A DNA stretch of 64,000 nucleotides, from assembly GCA_035315345.1 (NCBI GenBank), contig DATFYA010000161.1, forward strand, positions 16,362 through 80,361, written 5' to 3'. Source of the DNA: Candidatus Methylomirabilota bacterium (lineage in GTDB: Bacteria; Methylomirabilota; Methylomirabilia; Rokubacteriales; CSP1-6). Both the position numbers and the translations under genes were made by a program. Below are positions 1 to 7,998 of this stretch, piece by piece; within the stretch, counting starts at the first letter, position 1, and each line of letters begins with the position of its first letter. The notes beneath the pieces were generated by a model. That model was not told the origin of the DNA and did no database searches. It was given only the letters and a program-made list of their open reading frames with translations.

Positions 1-556
1 GAATCCGCAGGCGGTCAGCGACGCGCTCGAGGCGATCACCGAGACCATCCTGGCCTTCGCCGAAGCGTGCTTCCGCGAGGGCGCCGAGGGCTTCTTCTAC
101 TCCATCCAGGCCGCGAGCACGACCTTCCACACCGAGGAGGAGTACCGACGCTTCGGCGAGCCGTACGATCGGCGCATCCTGGAGGCGGTGCAGGCGAAGT
201 CGAAGCTCACGATCGTGCATGGCCACGGCGAGCGGCTGATGTTCGAGCGGCTCGCCAGCCTCCCCGCGCACGCCTGGAACTGGGACGACCGCCGCGCCGG
301 GCCGTCACTGCGAGACGGCCTCGCGCGGGTCCCCGGCGCGGTGATCGGCGGCCTCGACCAGTGGGGACCGCTGAAGGACGGCAGCGTCGAGGACACCCAG
401 GCCGAGGTGCGCGACGCGATCGCGCAGGTGGACGGCCGCGGCCTCATCCTGGGCGCCGGCTGCGTGCTGCCGGTCGGCACCTCCGACGCGACGCTCGTGG
501 CGATCGCCAAGTCCCTCGGCGGCGTGCCTCGCCTCGGCTTCCTCCGCCCACAGTAG
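1..556 (+). CDS. Uroporphyrinogen decarboxylase (URO-D) family protein, C-terminal part
   Basis: The reading frame is already open at base 2 and runs to a TAG at 554-556, so only the last 184 residues are visible. The fragment has the alternating strand and helix pattern of a TIM barrel. It contains an HGHG segment near base 220, a DQWGPL stretch near 355, and a C-terminal GAGCVLPVGT motif near 455, which resembles the GCxxPxxTPxEN phosphate/substrate loop of URO-D and related methyltransferases. Many such proteins in soil bacteria are corrinoid methyltransferase relatives rather than haem enzymes, so the substrate is unknown. It faces ychF tail to tail. Confidence 0.75.
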   Translation, partial: NPQAVSDALEAITETILAFAEACFREGAEGFFYSIQAASTTFHTEEEYRRFGEPYDRRILEAVQAKSKLTIVHGHGERLMFERLASLPAHAWNWDDRRAGPSLRDGLARVPGAVIGGLDQWGPLKDGSVEDTQAEVRDAIAQVDGRGLILGAGCVLPVGTSDATLVAIAKSLGGVPRLGFLRPQ

Positions 557-609
557 CCGCGCGACCCGGTGGACCGCGCTCTCATGCCGCATCCGGGCCG
601 CGGGGGAGA

Positions 610-646
610 GGTTACCGACTAAGCGCCAGGCGCATACACCGTAACC
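610..646. repeat. Inverted repeat GGTTAC/GTAACC between convergent genes, possible terminator
   Basis: GGTTAC at 610-615 is matched by GTAACC at 641-646, with a second small dyad (GCGCC-A-GGCGC) inside the loop. A T-rich stretch follows on the plus strand. The element sits between the converging ends of the URO-D gene and ychF, where a terminator would be expected. The short outer stem makes this a weak call. Confidence 0.3.
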
Positions 647-689
647 GTCTTTACTTATTCGCTCGGCTCGCCTTCGGCTGCACCTCGCC

Positions 690-1769
690 CTACTTGGCGA
701 CGTTGAAGCGGAAGTGGCAGATCTCGCCGTCCTGCACCTCGTAGTCCTTGCCCTCGAGCCGTAGCCGGCCACGCTCGCGCGCGGCGGCCATGGAGCCGTC
801 GACCGCGAGCAGATCGTCGTAGCCCACCACCTCGGCCCGGATGAAGCCGCGCGCGATGTCCGAGTGGATCGCGCCCGCCGCGTCCTGGGCGCGCGTGCCC
901 CGGGGAATGGACCACGCCCGCACCTCGTCCTCGCCGACCGTGAAGAACGAGATCAGCCCGAGCAGGGCGTAGCAGTCCTCGAGGACGCGACGGATCGCCG
1001 GCTCGGTGAGTCCCAGATCGGCGAGGAACGCGGCCTGCTCCGGGCCTTCGAGCTGGCCGACCTCGGCCTCGATCACCGCCGACACCCAGCCGAGTCGCGT
1101 CGCCGGCCGCTGGGCCACCGCCTCGAGCCCGAAGCTCGCCGCGAGCCCCTGGCCGCGCGCGATCTCCTTCTCGGAGAGGTTCAGGCAGTGCAGGATCGGC
1201 TTCTGGGAAAGGAAGGTGAAGCCCCGGAGGGCCCGCGCCTCCTCGTCCGCGAGTCCCATCGCCCGGATCGGCCGCCCCGCCTCGAGCCCGGGCGTGACCT
1301 TCAGCAGGATCGCCTGCTCGTGCGCGTCGGCGTCGGTGCGCTTCTTCTTGAGCTGCGCCTCGAGCCGCTCCAGTCGCCGCTCCACCACCTCCAGATCGGC
1401 GAGGATCAGCTCGGTCTCCAGGTCGTCGATGTCACCCGCCGGATCCGCGGCGGTGCCGGCGGCATCCGCGAACGCGCGCACCACGTGGAGCAGCGCGTCC
1501 GCGTTGCGGAATTCCTTGGCCTCCAGGCCCTGGCGCTCGCCCTTCGCGAAGCCGGCGAGGTCCACCACCTCGAAGGTGGCGAAGGTCGTCTTCTTCGGCT
1601 TGAACATCGCGGTGAGGCGATCCACCCGCGCGTCGGGCACGCGCGCGATGCCCGCGTGCATCTCGCCGCGCGCGGTGCCGAACGACGAGGTGGCCACGCT
1701 CGAGCCGGTCAGCAGGTTGAACAACGAGGTCTTCCCGCTCTTGGGGAGTCCGACCAGACCGATCTTCAT
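690..1769 (-). CDS. ychF: Redox-regulated ATPase YchF-like (Obg-family, DUF933/TGS C-terminus)
   Basis: This 359-residue P-loop protein belongs to the Obg-related YchF/OLA1 family, ribosome-associated ATPases. Walker A is GLPKSGKTS at residues 7-15, the switch II DxAG is DLAG at 70-73, and the family NxxE motif that favours ATP is NLSE near 197-200. A coiled-coil arm spans about 118-145 and the last 85 residues form the TGS-like domain. Canonical YchF has GLPNVGKST and a conserved NYPF segment; both differ here, so this is a divergent branch. I chose the ATG at 1769 because MKIGLVG matches the family N-terminus. A -10-like TAGCAT lies 8 bases upstream and there is no Shine-Dalgarno sequence. 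Confidence 0.88.
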   Translation of the reverse strand: MKIGLVGLPKSGKTSLFNLLTGSSVATSSFGTARGEMHAGIARVPDARVDRLTAMFKPKKTTFATFEVVDLAGFAKGERQGLEAKEFRNADALLHVVRAFADAAGTAADPAGDIDDLETELILADLEVVERRLERLEAQLKKKRTDADAHEQAILLKVTPGLEAGRPIRAMGLADEEARALRGFTFLSQKPILHCLNLSEKEIARGQGLAASFGLEAVAQRPATRLGWVSAVIEAEVGQLEGPEQAAFLADLGLTEPAIRRVLEDCYALLGLISFFTVGEDEVRAWSIPRGTRAQDAAGAIHSDIARGFIRAEVVGYDDLLAVDGSMAAARERGRLRLEGKDYEVQDGEICHFRFNVAK

Positions 1770-1777
1770 CGCAGGCC

Positions 1778-1783
1778 ATGCTA
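1778..1783 (-). promoter_or_regulatory. Putative -10 element of a leaderless ychF transcript
   Basis: TAGCAT on the minus strand ends 8 bases before the ychF ATG. There is no recognisable -35 box and no ribosome binding site, so transcription would begin at or beside the start codon. Confidence 0.35.
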
Positions 1784-1832
1784 CCATAGCGCCCGACATG
1801 GCCGTCCTCCGGCGCCGCGCGCGCGGCTGCTA

Positions 1833-2717
1833 GTGCCCTCGCTCCGTCCCCTCGACTGGCGCGGCGCCTCCACCGCCCTCCTCCTCGCCGCCATGTGGGG
1901 CGGCAATCCGGTCGCGGTGAAGGTCGGTCTCGCCGACGCGCCGCCGCTGCGCCTCGCCTTGTTCCGCTTCGTGCTCGGCGCGCTCGCGATCCTGGCCTAC
2001 GCGCGGTGGACGCGGCACCGCGGCGTCTTCGCGGTGGGGCCCGGCGAGTGGCGCGTGCTGATCTCGCTCGGCGTGATCTTCTCGATCCAGATCGGCACGA
2101 TGAACGTGGGCATCGGGCTCACCTCCGCCGCCCACGGCGCGGTCCTGCTCAACTCCTACGCGGTGCACGCGGTGGTGCTCGCCCACTTCATGATCCCGGG
2201 CGATCGCCTGACTCCCGCCAAGCTGGCCGGCGTCCTCGTCGCCTACGCGGGGATCGTGCTGCTCTTCGCCCGCGAGTTCTCCTTCCACAGCGCGACCCTG
2301 GTCGGTGACCTGATCGTGGCGGGCAGCGCGGTGCTGCTCGGCGAGCGCGTGGTGTACATGGCGAAGGCGGTGCAGAGGCTCGATCCGATCAAGCTGCTGG
2401 TCTTCCAGTCCGCGATCGGCAGCGCGTGCTTCCTGCTCGCGAGCCTGCTCTTCGAGAGTGGAACGCCGACCCGCTACACCGGCGCGCTGGCCACCTCGCT
2501 CTTCTACCAGGGCGTCGTCATCGCCGGATTCAACTTCATCGTGAACTCGTACCTCTACCAGAAGTACCTGGCCAGCGCGCTGGCCACCTGCTCGCTCACC
2601 ACGCCGCTCTTCGGGGTGCTCATCGCGGCCGCGGTGACCGGCGACCGCCTGAGTCCCCTGCTGCTGCTCTCCACCCTGATGGTCGCGGCCGGGATCGGGC
2701 TCACGGTTCGGCGCTGA
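1833..2717 (+). CDS. EamA/DMT-family permease
   Basis: The product is a 294-residue, almost wholly hydrophobic protein with about ten predicted membrane segments arranged as two EamA repeats. The first repeat begins with the typical AAMWGGNPVAVKVGL segment near residue 20. Such proteins are drug/metabolite exporters in the inner membrane, and the substrate cannot be told from sequence. The GTG at 1833 gives the usual short cytoplasmic N-terminus. The frame stays open far upstream, but that part is antisense to ychF and does not look like protein. It lies 64 bases from divergently transcribed ychF. Confidence 0.85.
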   Translation: MPSLRPLDWRGASTALLLAAMWGGNPVAVKVGLADAPPLRLALFRFVLGALAILAYARWTRHRGVFAVGPGEWRVLISLGVIFSIQIGTMNVGIGLTSAAHGAVLLNSYAVHAVVLAHFMIPGDRLTPAKLAGVLVAYAGIVLLFAREFSFHSATLVGDLIVAGSAVLLGERVVYMAKAVQRLDPIKLLVFQSAIGSACFLLASLLFESGTPTRYTGALATSLFYQGVVIAGFNFIVNSYLYQKYLASALATCSLTTPLFGVLIAAAVTGDRLSPLLLLSTLMVAAGIGLTVRR

Positions 2718-2724
2718 GGCACGC

Positions 2725-2754
2725 TTGACCGCCCGGGAGACGGTGCGGTAGCGT
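2725..2754 (+). promoter_or_regulatory. Promoter of queF, leaderless geometry
   Basis: TTGACC at 2725-2730, an 18-base spacer and TAGCGT at 2749-2754 form a sigma-70-type promoter. Only six bases separate the -10 box from the queF ATG, so the transcript should start at the start codon. No Shine-Dalgarno sequence is present. Confidence 0.5.
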
Positions 2755-2760
2755 CCATCC

Positions 2761-3126
2761 ATGCCCACCCGGCCGTCGAAGAGCCTCGAGGTCGTCCCGA
2801 ATCCGCACCCGGACCGTGACTACGAGGTGAGCCTCGAGATCCCCGAGTTCACCTGCATCTGCCCGCGCACCGGGCAGCCCGACTTCGCGACCATCCGGGT
2901 CCGCTACGTGCCGGACCAGCGGCTCCTCGAGCTCCTGTCGATCAAGCTCTACATCTGGTCGTATCGCAACGAGGGCGCCTTCCACGAGGACGTGACCAAC
3001 CGCATCCTCGACGACTTCGTGGCCGCGGCCGCGCCGCGCTGGATCGAGGTGGTGGGCGACTTCACGGTGCGCGGGGGCATCAAGACGGTGGTGCGGGCCA
3101 CCCACGGCAAGCGGCCGGAGCTCTAG
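2761..3126 (+). CDS. queF: NADPH-dependent 7-cyano-7-deazaguanine reductase
   Basis: This 121-residue protein is a single-domain (YkvM-type) QueF, which reduces preQ0 to preQ1 in queuosine biosynthesis. The catalytic cysteine is C34 in the [12 protein letters not shown] motif, the conserved aspartate is D41, and the substrate-binding FHE is at 74-76. The NADPH-binding signature, usually ELKSLK, reads ELLSIK at 57-62, so one lysine is replaced by leucine. The downstream half ([16 protein letters not shown]) is canonical. No other queuosine gene is visible nearby. It overlaps the end of the convergent permease gene by four bases. Confidence 0.92.
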   Translation: MPTRPSKSLEVVPNPHPDRDYEVSLEIPEFTCICPRTGQPDFATIRVRYVPDQRLLELLSIKLYIWSYRNEGAFHEDVTNRILDDFVAAAAPRWIEVVGDFTVRGGIKTVVRATHGKRPEL

Positions 3127-3989
3127 CCGGCCAGGCTCAGCAGCGCCACCCCCGCCAGCATCACGACCGCGCCCGGCGCGATGTCGCGCACCCTCTGCTT
3201 CTCGTGGAACAGGATCACCCCGATCGCCATCGCGAACAGGATCTCGACCTGCTTGACCGCCTCCACGTACGACGACAGCGTCATGAGATAGGCGGTGCCC
3301 TGGCTCACGGTGGTGAGCGAGGCGAAGAGACCGAAGCTGACGAACGCCTTCCAGTAGCGCGGGACCTCCGCGAAGCGCCGGCGCGAGGTCTTGAGCACGA
3401 TCGGGGTGACCAGCAGGCTCGCGGCCACGTAGCCTCCCAGGGTGCCCATGTACTGGTCCGAGCACTGCATCGCCCACTTGATGGTGACCACCGAGGGCGC
3501 GAAGAACAGCGCGGCGAGCAGCGAGTAGCGCATGCCCCGGTCGGTGAAGAGCACCGCGAGCGGAGCCCACCACGCGATGTGGGCGCGGTGGACGTTGAGC
3601 AGGTAGACCCCGGCCATGCTGATCAGGATGCCGACGATCCCGAGCAGGGTCGGCCGCTCCTTCAGGGTGAAGTAGCCGAGGACGACCAGCACGAGCAGGC
3701 TGACCTTCCACAGCGCGGTGACCATCGAGATGTCGGAGAGCTTGAGCGCCTTGGACAGCGCCATGGTGGAGATGGTCTGGCTCACCGCGAAGCACGCGCA
3801 GGCCAGGTAGAAGCCGGGCTTGATCTCCGGCACGCCCTTCCAGAGCACGAAGGCGGCCGCGAACGGGAGCAGGAAGGTGAACCGGCCCCACACGTTGATG
3901 TACTCGTCGAGCGAGTGGCCGAGGCGCTTCATCACCGTGTTGCGCAGCACCTGGCACAGCGCGGCCACCAGCGCGAGGACGAGCCACAT
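3123..3989 (-). CDS. EamA-like DMT-superfamily permease
   Basis: A 288-residue membrane protein with about ten hydrophobic helices in two halves. The N-terminus [17 protein letters not shown] is a typical first helix, and the C-terminal half ends with a helix typical of EamA proteins. It is an inner-membrane carrier of unknown substrate and is not closely similar to the other permease at 1833-2717. The hydrolase gene lies 9 bases upstream, suggesting co-transcription with it and perhaps with leuCD. Confidence 0.8.
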   Translation of the reverse strand: MWLVLALVAALCQVLRNTVMKRLGHSLDEYINVWGRFTFLLPFAAAFVLWKGVPEIKPGFYLACACFAVSQTISTMALSKALKLSDISMVTALWKVSLLVLVVLGYFTLKERPTLLGIVGILISMAGVYLLNVHRAHIAWWAPLAVLFTDRGMRYSLLAALFFAPSVVTIKWAMQCSDQYMGTLGGYVAASLLVTPIVLKTSRRRFAEVPRYWKAFVSFGLFASLTTVSQGTAYLMTLSSYVEAVKQVEILFAMAIGVILFHEKQRVRDIAPGAVVMLAGVALLSLAG

Positions 3990-3998
3990 GGCGGCGGT

Positions 3999-4901
3999 CT
4001 ATCGGGTGCGGGCCAGGAGCGAGCGGACGGCGTCCGCCACCGCGCCGGGCTGCTCGCGCGGCATGAAGTGGCCGGCGTCCGCCACCACGCGCCGCTCGGT
4101 GCCGTCCGGGAACAGCCCGACGTGGGATTCGGAGCGGCGCGGCCGGTCGACCGCATCGTCGCGGCCGTGCAGGATGACGGTGGGGACCTCGATCCGCGGC
4201 CGCTCGGCCAGGCGGCGCTCGATCGGGTCGAAGCGCGCATCGCCGGCGGCGTTGCCGTGCCGGTGTCGGTAGGAGTGGATCACCACCGGCACGAAGTCGG
4301 GATTGTCGAAGGCGACCGCGGTGCGATCGAACGTCGCCTCGTCGAAGCGCCAGCCCGGCGACCATTCGCGCCAGAGGAGCCGGCAGATGTCGCGGCGGTT
4401 GGCCTCGAGCCCGGCCCGGCCGCGCTCGGTGTTGAAGTACCACTGGTACCAGTAGGCGCGCTCCTCCTCGGCCGAGGCCGGAGCGGAGGGCCGGAGCGTG
4501 TTCTGCACGTTGTAGCCGCCGATGGTGACCAGCGCGCGCACCCGCCGCGGCGCCAGGATCGCGACGATGCAGGCCGCGCGTCCGCCCCAGTCGTAGCCGG
4601 CCAGGCTCGCCCGCTCGAGCCCGAGGGCGTCCATGAAGTCGAGCAGATCCTGGCCGATCGCGGCCTGCTGGGCCATGCGCGGCGCGGCCGGGTCGAGGAA
4701 GCGCGTCGGGCCGTAGCCGCGCAGGTACGGCACCAGCACCCGGCGGCCCTCGGCGGCCAGGGGAGCCGCCACCCCGTCCCACGCGCGCACGTCGTCGGGG
4801 AAGCCGTGAAGCAGGATCACCGGTGCGCCGTCCGACGGGCCCTGCTCCTCGTAGGCGATCTCGAGCGAGGGCGTGCGAACGCTCGACGCGCGCGGGGCCA
4901 C
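3999..4901 (-). CDS. Alpha/beta hydrolase, epoxide hydrolase-like
   Basis: The 300-residue product has the alpha/beta-hydrolase fold. The oxyanion-hole motif HGFP is at residues 32-35, the nucleophile elbow GYDWGG has aspartate D104 as nucleophile, and a C-terminal AGHFMPREQP segment supplies the histidine. An Asp nucleophile followed by Trp is the pattern of epoxide hydrolases and haloalkane dehalogenases. The YLRGYGPT segment after the second strand favours an epoxide hydrolase-like enzyme. It lies 16 bases downstream of leuD. Whether it acts on an epoxide or another substrate cannot be decided from sequence. Confidence 0.8.
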   Translation of the reverse strand: MAPRASSVRTPSLEIAYEEQGPSDGAPVILLHGFPDDVRAWDGVAAPLAAEGRRVLVPYLRGYGPTRFLDPAAPRMAQQAAIGQDLLDFMDALGLERASLAGYDWGGRAACIVAILAPRRVRALVTIGGYNVQNTLRPSAPASAEEERAYWYQWYFNTERGRAGLEANRRDICRLLWREWSPGWRFDEATFDRTAVAFDNPDFVPVVIHSYRHRHGNAAGDARFDPIERRLAERPRIEVPTVILHGRDDAVDRPRRSESHVGLFPDGTERRVVADAGHFMPREQPGAVADAVRSLLARTR

Positions 4902-4917
4902 GACCCGGCGGCCCGGA

Positions 4918-5511
4918 CTAGAAGCCGCTGATGTACGGCAGGCGCTTCGCGGTGGCCTCGATGGCGTCGCCCGCCTCGAGCAGCACCCCGGTGGCGTTCC
5001 ACGCCCCCGAGACCAGGTGGTTGCGGGCCCCGTCCGGGATCCGCCCCCTGATCACGCGGTCGCCGACGCGCACTTCCTGCTTCTCCACGTCCACCGTCAC
5101 GCTCTGCCGCGGATCGCGGCCCACCGCCCGCTGCAGCCAGAGCACGTCGTCGTTGTCGATGGACAGGCACGGGATGCCGAGCATGGTGCAGTTGCCGAAG
5201 AAGATCTCGGCGAACGAACCGCCGACGATGGCGCGGATGCCCCACTGCTTGAGGGACTCGGGCGCGTGCTCGCGCGAGGAGCCGCAGCCGAAGTTCAGGC
5301 CGGCCACCAGCACCGAGGCCCCTTCGTACGCCTTCTGGTTGAACGGATGCTCGGGATCGTGCTTGCGCGCGTCCTCGAAGGCGTGCAGGCCCAGCCCCTC
5401 GTTGGTCACCGTCTTGAGGAACCGCGCCGGGATGATCCGATCGGTGTCGATGTCGTTGCCCGGCACCGGAATGCCTCGTCCCGCCACCTGCCGCCGCGCG
5501 CTCTCGCTCAT
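4918..5511 (-). CDS. leuD: 3-isopropylmalate dehydratase small subunit
   Basis: This 197-residue swivel-domain subunit pairs with LeuC to isomerise 2- to 3-isopropylmalate in leucine biosynthesis. Signature segments are [16 protein letters not shown] near residues 17-32 and [17 protein letters not shown] near 71-87, with a C-terminal substrate loop. The start ATG overlaps the stop codon of leuC by four bases (ATGA), so translation is coupled. The homoaconitase/2-methylcitrate small subunit family is the main alternative; the adjacent LeuC fits isopropylmalate isomerase. Confidence 0.9.
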   Translation of the reverse strand: MSESARRQVAGRGIPVPGNDIDTDRIIPARFLKTVTNEGLGLHAFEDARKHDPEHPFNQKAYEGASVLVAGLNFGCGSSREHAPESLKQWGIRAIVGGSFAEIFFGNCTMLGIPCLSIDNDDVLWLQRAVGRDPRQSVTVDVEKQEVRVGDRVIRGRIPDGARNHLVSGAWNATGVLLEAGDAIEATAKRLPYISGF

Positions 5512-6935
5512 CGCGCCGCCTCCGCGCCAGCCGGTTGCAGCATCTGCCGCACGTCGGTGACCGCGCCGTTCAGGGCCGCCGCGGCCGCCATCGCCGGGCT
5601 CATCAGCAAGGTCCGCCCGGTCGGGCTCCCCTGGCGCCCGATGAAGTTCCGGTTGCTGGTCGAGGCGCTCATCTCCCGCCCTCGCAGCTTGTCGTCGTTC
5701 ATGCCGAGACACATCGAGCAGCCCGCGTTGCGCCATTCGAAGCCGGCCTCGCGGAAGATCTCGTGGAGGCCCTCGGCCTCGGCGGCCTTGGCCACCTGCT
5801 GCGAGCCAGGCACCACGATGGCCCGGACGCTCTTCGCCACCCGGTGCCCCTTGGCCACCGCGGCGGCGACCCGCAGGTCGGAGATGCGCGAGTTCGTGCA
5901 CGAGCCGATGAAGACCACGTCGATCCTCGCCCCGGCGATGGGCTGGCCCGCCTCGAAGCCCATGTGGGCGAGGCCCTCGCGATAGGTCGCGCGCTCCTGC
6001 TCGGGCGCCGACTCCGGGCTGGGGATGCAGTCGCCCACGCCCACCGACTGGCCGGGATTGATGCCCCAGGTCACCATCGGCGGGATCGCGGCGCCGTCGA
6101 GCCGCTTGACGTCGTCGTAGCGCGTCTCCGGGTCCGAGGCCACGCCCTTCCACCACGCGGTCGCGCGCTCGAATGCGGCGCCCTGCGGCGCATACTGGCG
6201 CCCGCGCAAGTAGTCGACGGTGGTCTGATCGGGGTTGACGTAGCCGAAGCGGGCCCCCCCTTCGATGGACATGTTGCAGAGGGTGAGGCGCTCCTCCATG
6301 GTCATGCCGTCCACGACCGGGCCCGCGTACTCGTACGCGTACCCGACGCCCCCGTTCACCCCGAGCGTGCGGATGATCGCCAGGATCACGTCCTTGGCGT
6401 AGACGCCCCGGCTCAGCGCGCCGTCCACCCGCACCTGGCGCAGCTTCGGCTTGGCCATGGCCAGGCACTGCGTGGCCAGCACGTCGCGCACCTGGCTCGT
6501 GCCGATGCCGAAGGCGATGGCCCCGACCGCGCCGTGGGTGGCGGTGTGGCTGTCCCCGCACGCGATGGTCATGCCGGGCTGGGTGAGCCCCAGCTCGGGG
6601 CCGATCACGTGGACGATGCCCTGCCGGCCGCTGTCGAGACCGAACAGGGACACCCCGCTCTGCTCCGAGTTGCGCACGAGATGGACCGTCATCTCCTCGG
6701 CCACCTCGTCCTTGAACGGCCGCTGCTGGGCGGTGGTGGGGATGATGTGATCGAGCGTCGCGAAGGTGCGCCCGGGCATGCGCACCGGCACGTTCAGATC
6801 GCGCAGGGCCTGGAAGGCCTGCGGCGAGGTGACCTCGTGGATCAGGTGCAGACCGATCAGCAGCTGGGTCTGCCCCGAGGGGAGCGTCCGCACCGTGTGC
6901 GCGTCCCACACCTTGTCGAGCAGCGATGACGCCAT
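5508..6935 (-). CDS. leuC: 3-isopropylmalate dehydratase large subunit
   Basis: A 475-residue aconitase-superfamily protein, usual length about 466. Iron-sulfur ligands are the cysteine of IGSCTNSR and the two of AGCSMCLG, separated by about 60 residues as in LeuC. Catalytic segments such as LDHIIPT near residue 63 and [12 protein letters not shown] near 126-137 are present. It is the first gene of a leuC-leuD unit. A LysR regulator is divergently transcribed 97 bases away and a LysR-type box lies between them, so regulation by that protein is likely. leuA and leuB are not in the window. Confidence 0.92.
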   Translation of the reverse strand: MASSLLDKVWDAHTVRTLPSGQTQLLIGLHLIHEVTSPQAFQALRDLNVPVRMPGRTFATLDHIIPTTAQQRPFKDEVAEEMTVHLVRNSEQSGVSLFGLDSGRQGIVHVIGPELGLTQPGMTIACGDSHTATHGAVGAIAFGIGTSQVRDVLATQCLAMAKPKLRQVRVDGALSRGVYAKDVILAIIRTLGVNGGVGYAYEYAGPVVDGMTMEERLTLCNMSIEGGARFGYVNPDQTTVDYLRGRQYAPQGAAFERATAWWKGVASDPETRYDDVKRLDGAAIPPMVTWGINPGQSVGVGDCIPSPESAPEQERATYREGLAHMGFEAGQPIAGARIDVVFIGSCTNSRISDLRVAAAVAKGHRVAKSVRAIVVPGSQQVAKAAEAEGLHEIFREAGFEWRNAGCSMCLGMNDDKLRGREMSASTSNRNFIGRQGSPTGRTLLMSPAMAAAAALNGAVTDVRQMLQPAGAEAAR

Positions 6936-6991
6936 GGCAGCCTCCGTGGATCGAAGCGGTTGCCCGGGAGTGTGCCGCCGTCAGATCGTTA

Positions 6992-7025
6992 AGTATAGTG
7001 AAATCTTCTTCCCGGTCCCGTAAGA
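6992..7025. promoter_or_regulatory. Shared leuC/lysR control region with LysR-type T-N11-A box
   Basis: TCTT at 7007-7010 and AAGA at 7022-7025 form a perfect interrupted dyad with an 11-base centre, the T-N11-A geometry bound by LysR-type regulators. TATACT on the minus strand (6992-6997) is a good -10 for leuC, and TATAGT on the plus strand (6994-6999) a good -10 for the regulator; the two overlap. The dyad covers where the leuC -35 box would be, which has poor consensus, as expected for an activator-dependent promoter. Confidence 0.5.
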
Positions 7026-7032
7026 TCCGCTA

Positions 7033-7998
7033 ATGATAGACGCCGCGCTCCTCCCGGCCCTCCTGAGCCTGCTGACGGTCGCCCGCACCGGCTCGGTGGG
7101 CGCGGCGGCCCGGCTGCACCACCGCACCTCGTCGGCGATCAGCCAGCAGGTGCGCAAGCTGGAGAGCCATCTCGGCGTCCGGCTCCTGGAGCGGGCCGGC
7201 CGCGGCGTGCGCCTGACCGCGGCGGGCGAGGCCGCCCTGCCCGGTATCCTGCAGCTGAGCACCGAGACCGAGGCGCTCTTCGCCCAGCTCGCCGATCTCT
7301 CGGGGCGGCCACCCGCAACGCTGCGGGTGGCGGTCAGCGACTACCTCGGCCGCGCCCTGCTCGTCCCGGTCCTCCGCGAGCTGATCGAGCCGCAGCCGCG
7401 GCTGCGCTTCGAGATCGCCACCACCCATTCCCGCGAGGGCGCGCGACTGGTCGGTCTGGGAGAGGTCGATTGCGCGGTGGTGACCGGCCAGGAGGCGCCG
7501 CGCGGGATCGAGGCCGAGCGCCTCTTCGAGCAGGCGTTCGTCTGGATCGGCCCGCGACGCGGCCGCGCGCAGCCGCCGCTGACCGAGCGTCTCGCCCGCG
7601 AGCCGCTGCTTCGCCTGAGCGCAGGCAGCCAGGGCCGGCGGCTGCTCGAGGACTATCTCGCGCGCGAGCGCATCCAGCCGGTGTCCACCATCGACGTGCC
7701 GAGCGTGTCGCTGCTGCTCGCCTACGTCTCGGGGGGTCTGGGCATCGGGCTGGCCCCGGCGCTGGCCGTGACCGAGATCGATCGGGAGCGCGTGCGCTGG
7801 GAGCGGGCCGACGTCCCGGCGCTCTCGGTGGCCCTGCTCTACCGGACCGGGTTCCGCCGGGGGGCGGCCGCCGATCGCTTCGCGACCCGGCTCGTCGCAG
7901 AGGGGCGCCGCGTCGGCGAGCGGCTGGGGCACGCGGCGCCGTCGGCCGCGGCCGCGCCTACGCGAGCACGCCCGGGTAGGCGGAGGGCTTCGACGTGA
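7033..7998 (+). CDS. LysR-family transcriptional regulator
   Basis: The 321-residue product has an N-terminal winged helix-turn-helix (about residues 6-64, with VGAAARLHHRTSSAISQQVRKLE as recognition region, written here in part) and a periplasmic-binding-protein-like effector domain (about 90-290). It is divergent from leuC and probably controls leuCD and itself through the T-N11-A box between them. The C-terminal 20 residues are low-complexity Ala/Arg and overlap the end of the convergent DUF1501 gene by 41 bases. The effector is unknown; an intermediate of leucine synthesis would be a natural guess but is inference. Confidence 0.85.
   Translation: MIDAALLPALLSLLTVARTGSVGAAARLHHRTSSAISQQVRKLESHLGVRLLERAGRGVRLTAAGEAALPGILQLSTETEALFAQLADLSGRPPATLRVAVSDYLGRALLVPVLRELIEPQPRLRFEIATTHSREGARLVGLGEVDCAVVTGQEAPRGIEAERLFEQAFVWIGPRRGRAQPPLTERLAREPLLRLSAGSQGRRLLEDYLARERIQPVSTIDVPSVSLLLAYVSGGLGIGLAPALAVTEIDRERVRWERADVPALSVALLYRTGFRRGAAADRFATRLVAEGRRVGERLGHAAPSAAAAPTRARPGRRRAST

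Noticed and set aside
864..1832. Upstream extension of the first EamA permease gene
   Set aside because: The stretch is antisense to ychF and encodes no hydrophobic helix; the transporter fold starts after 1833.
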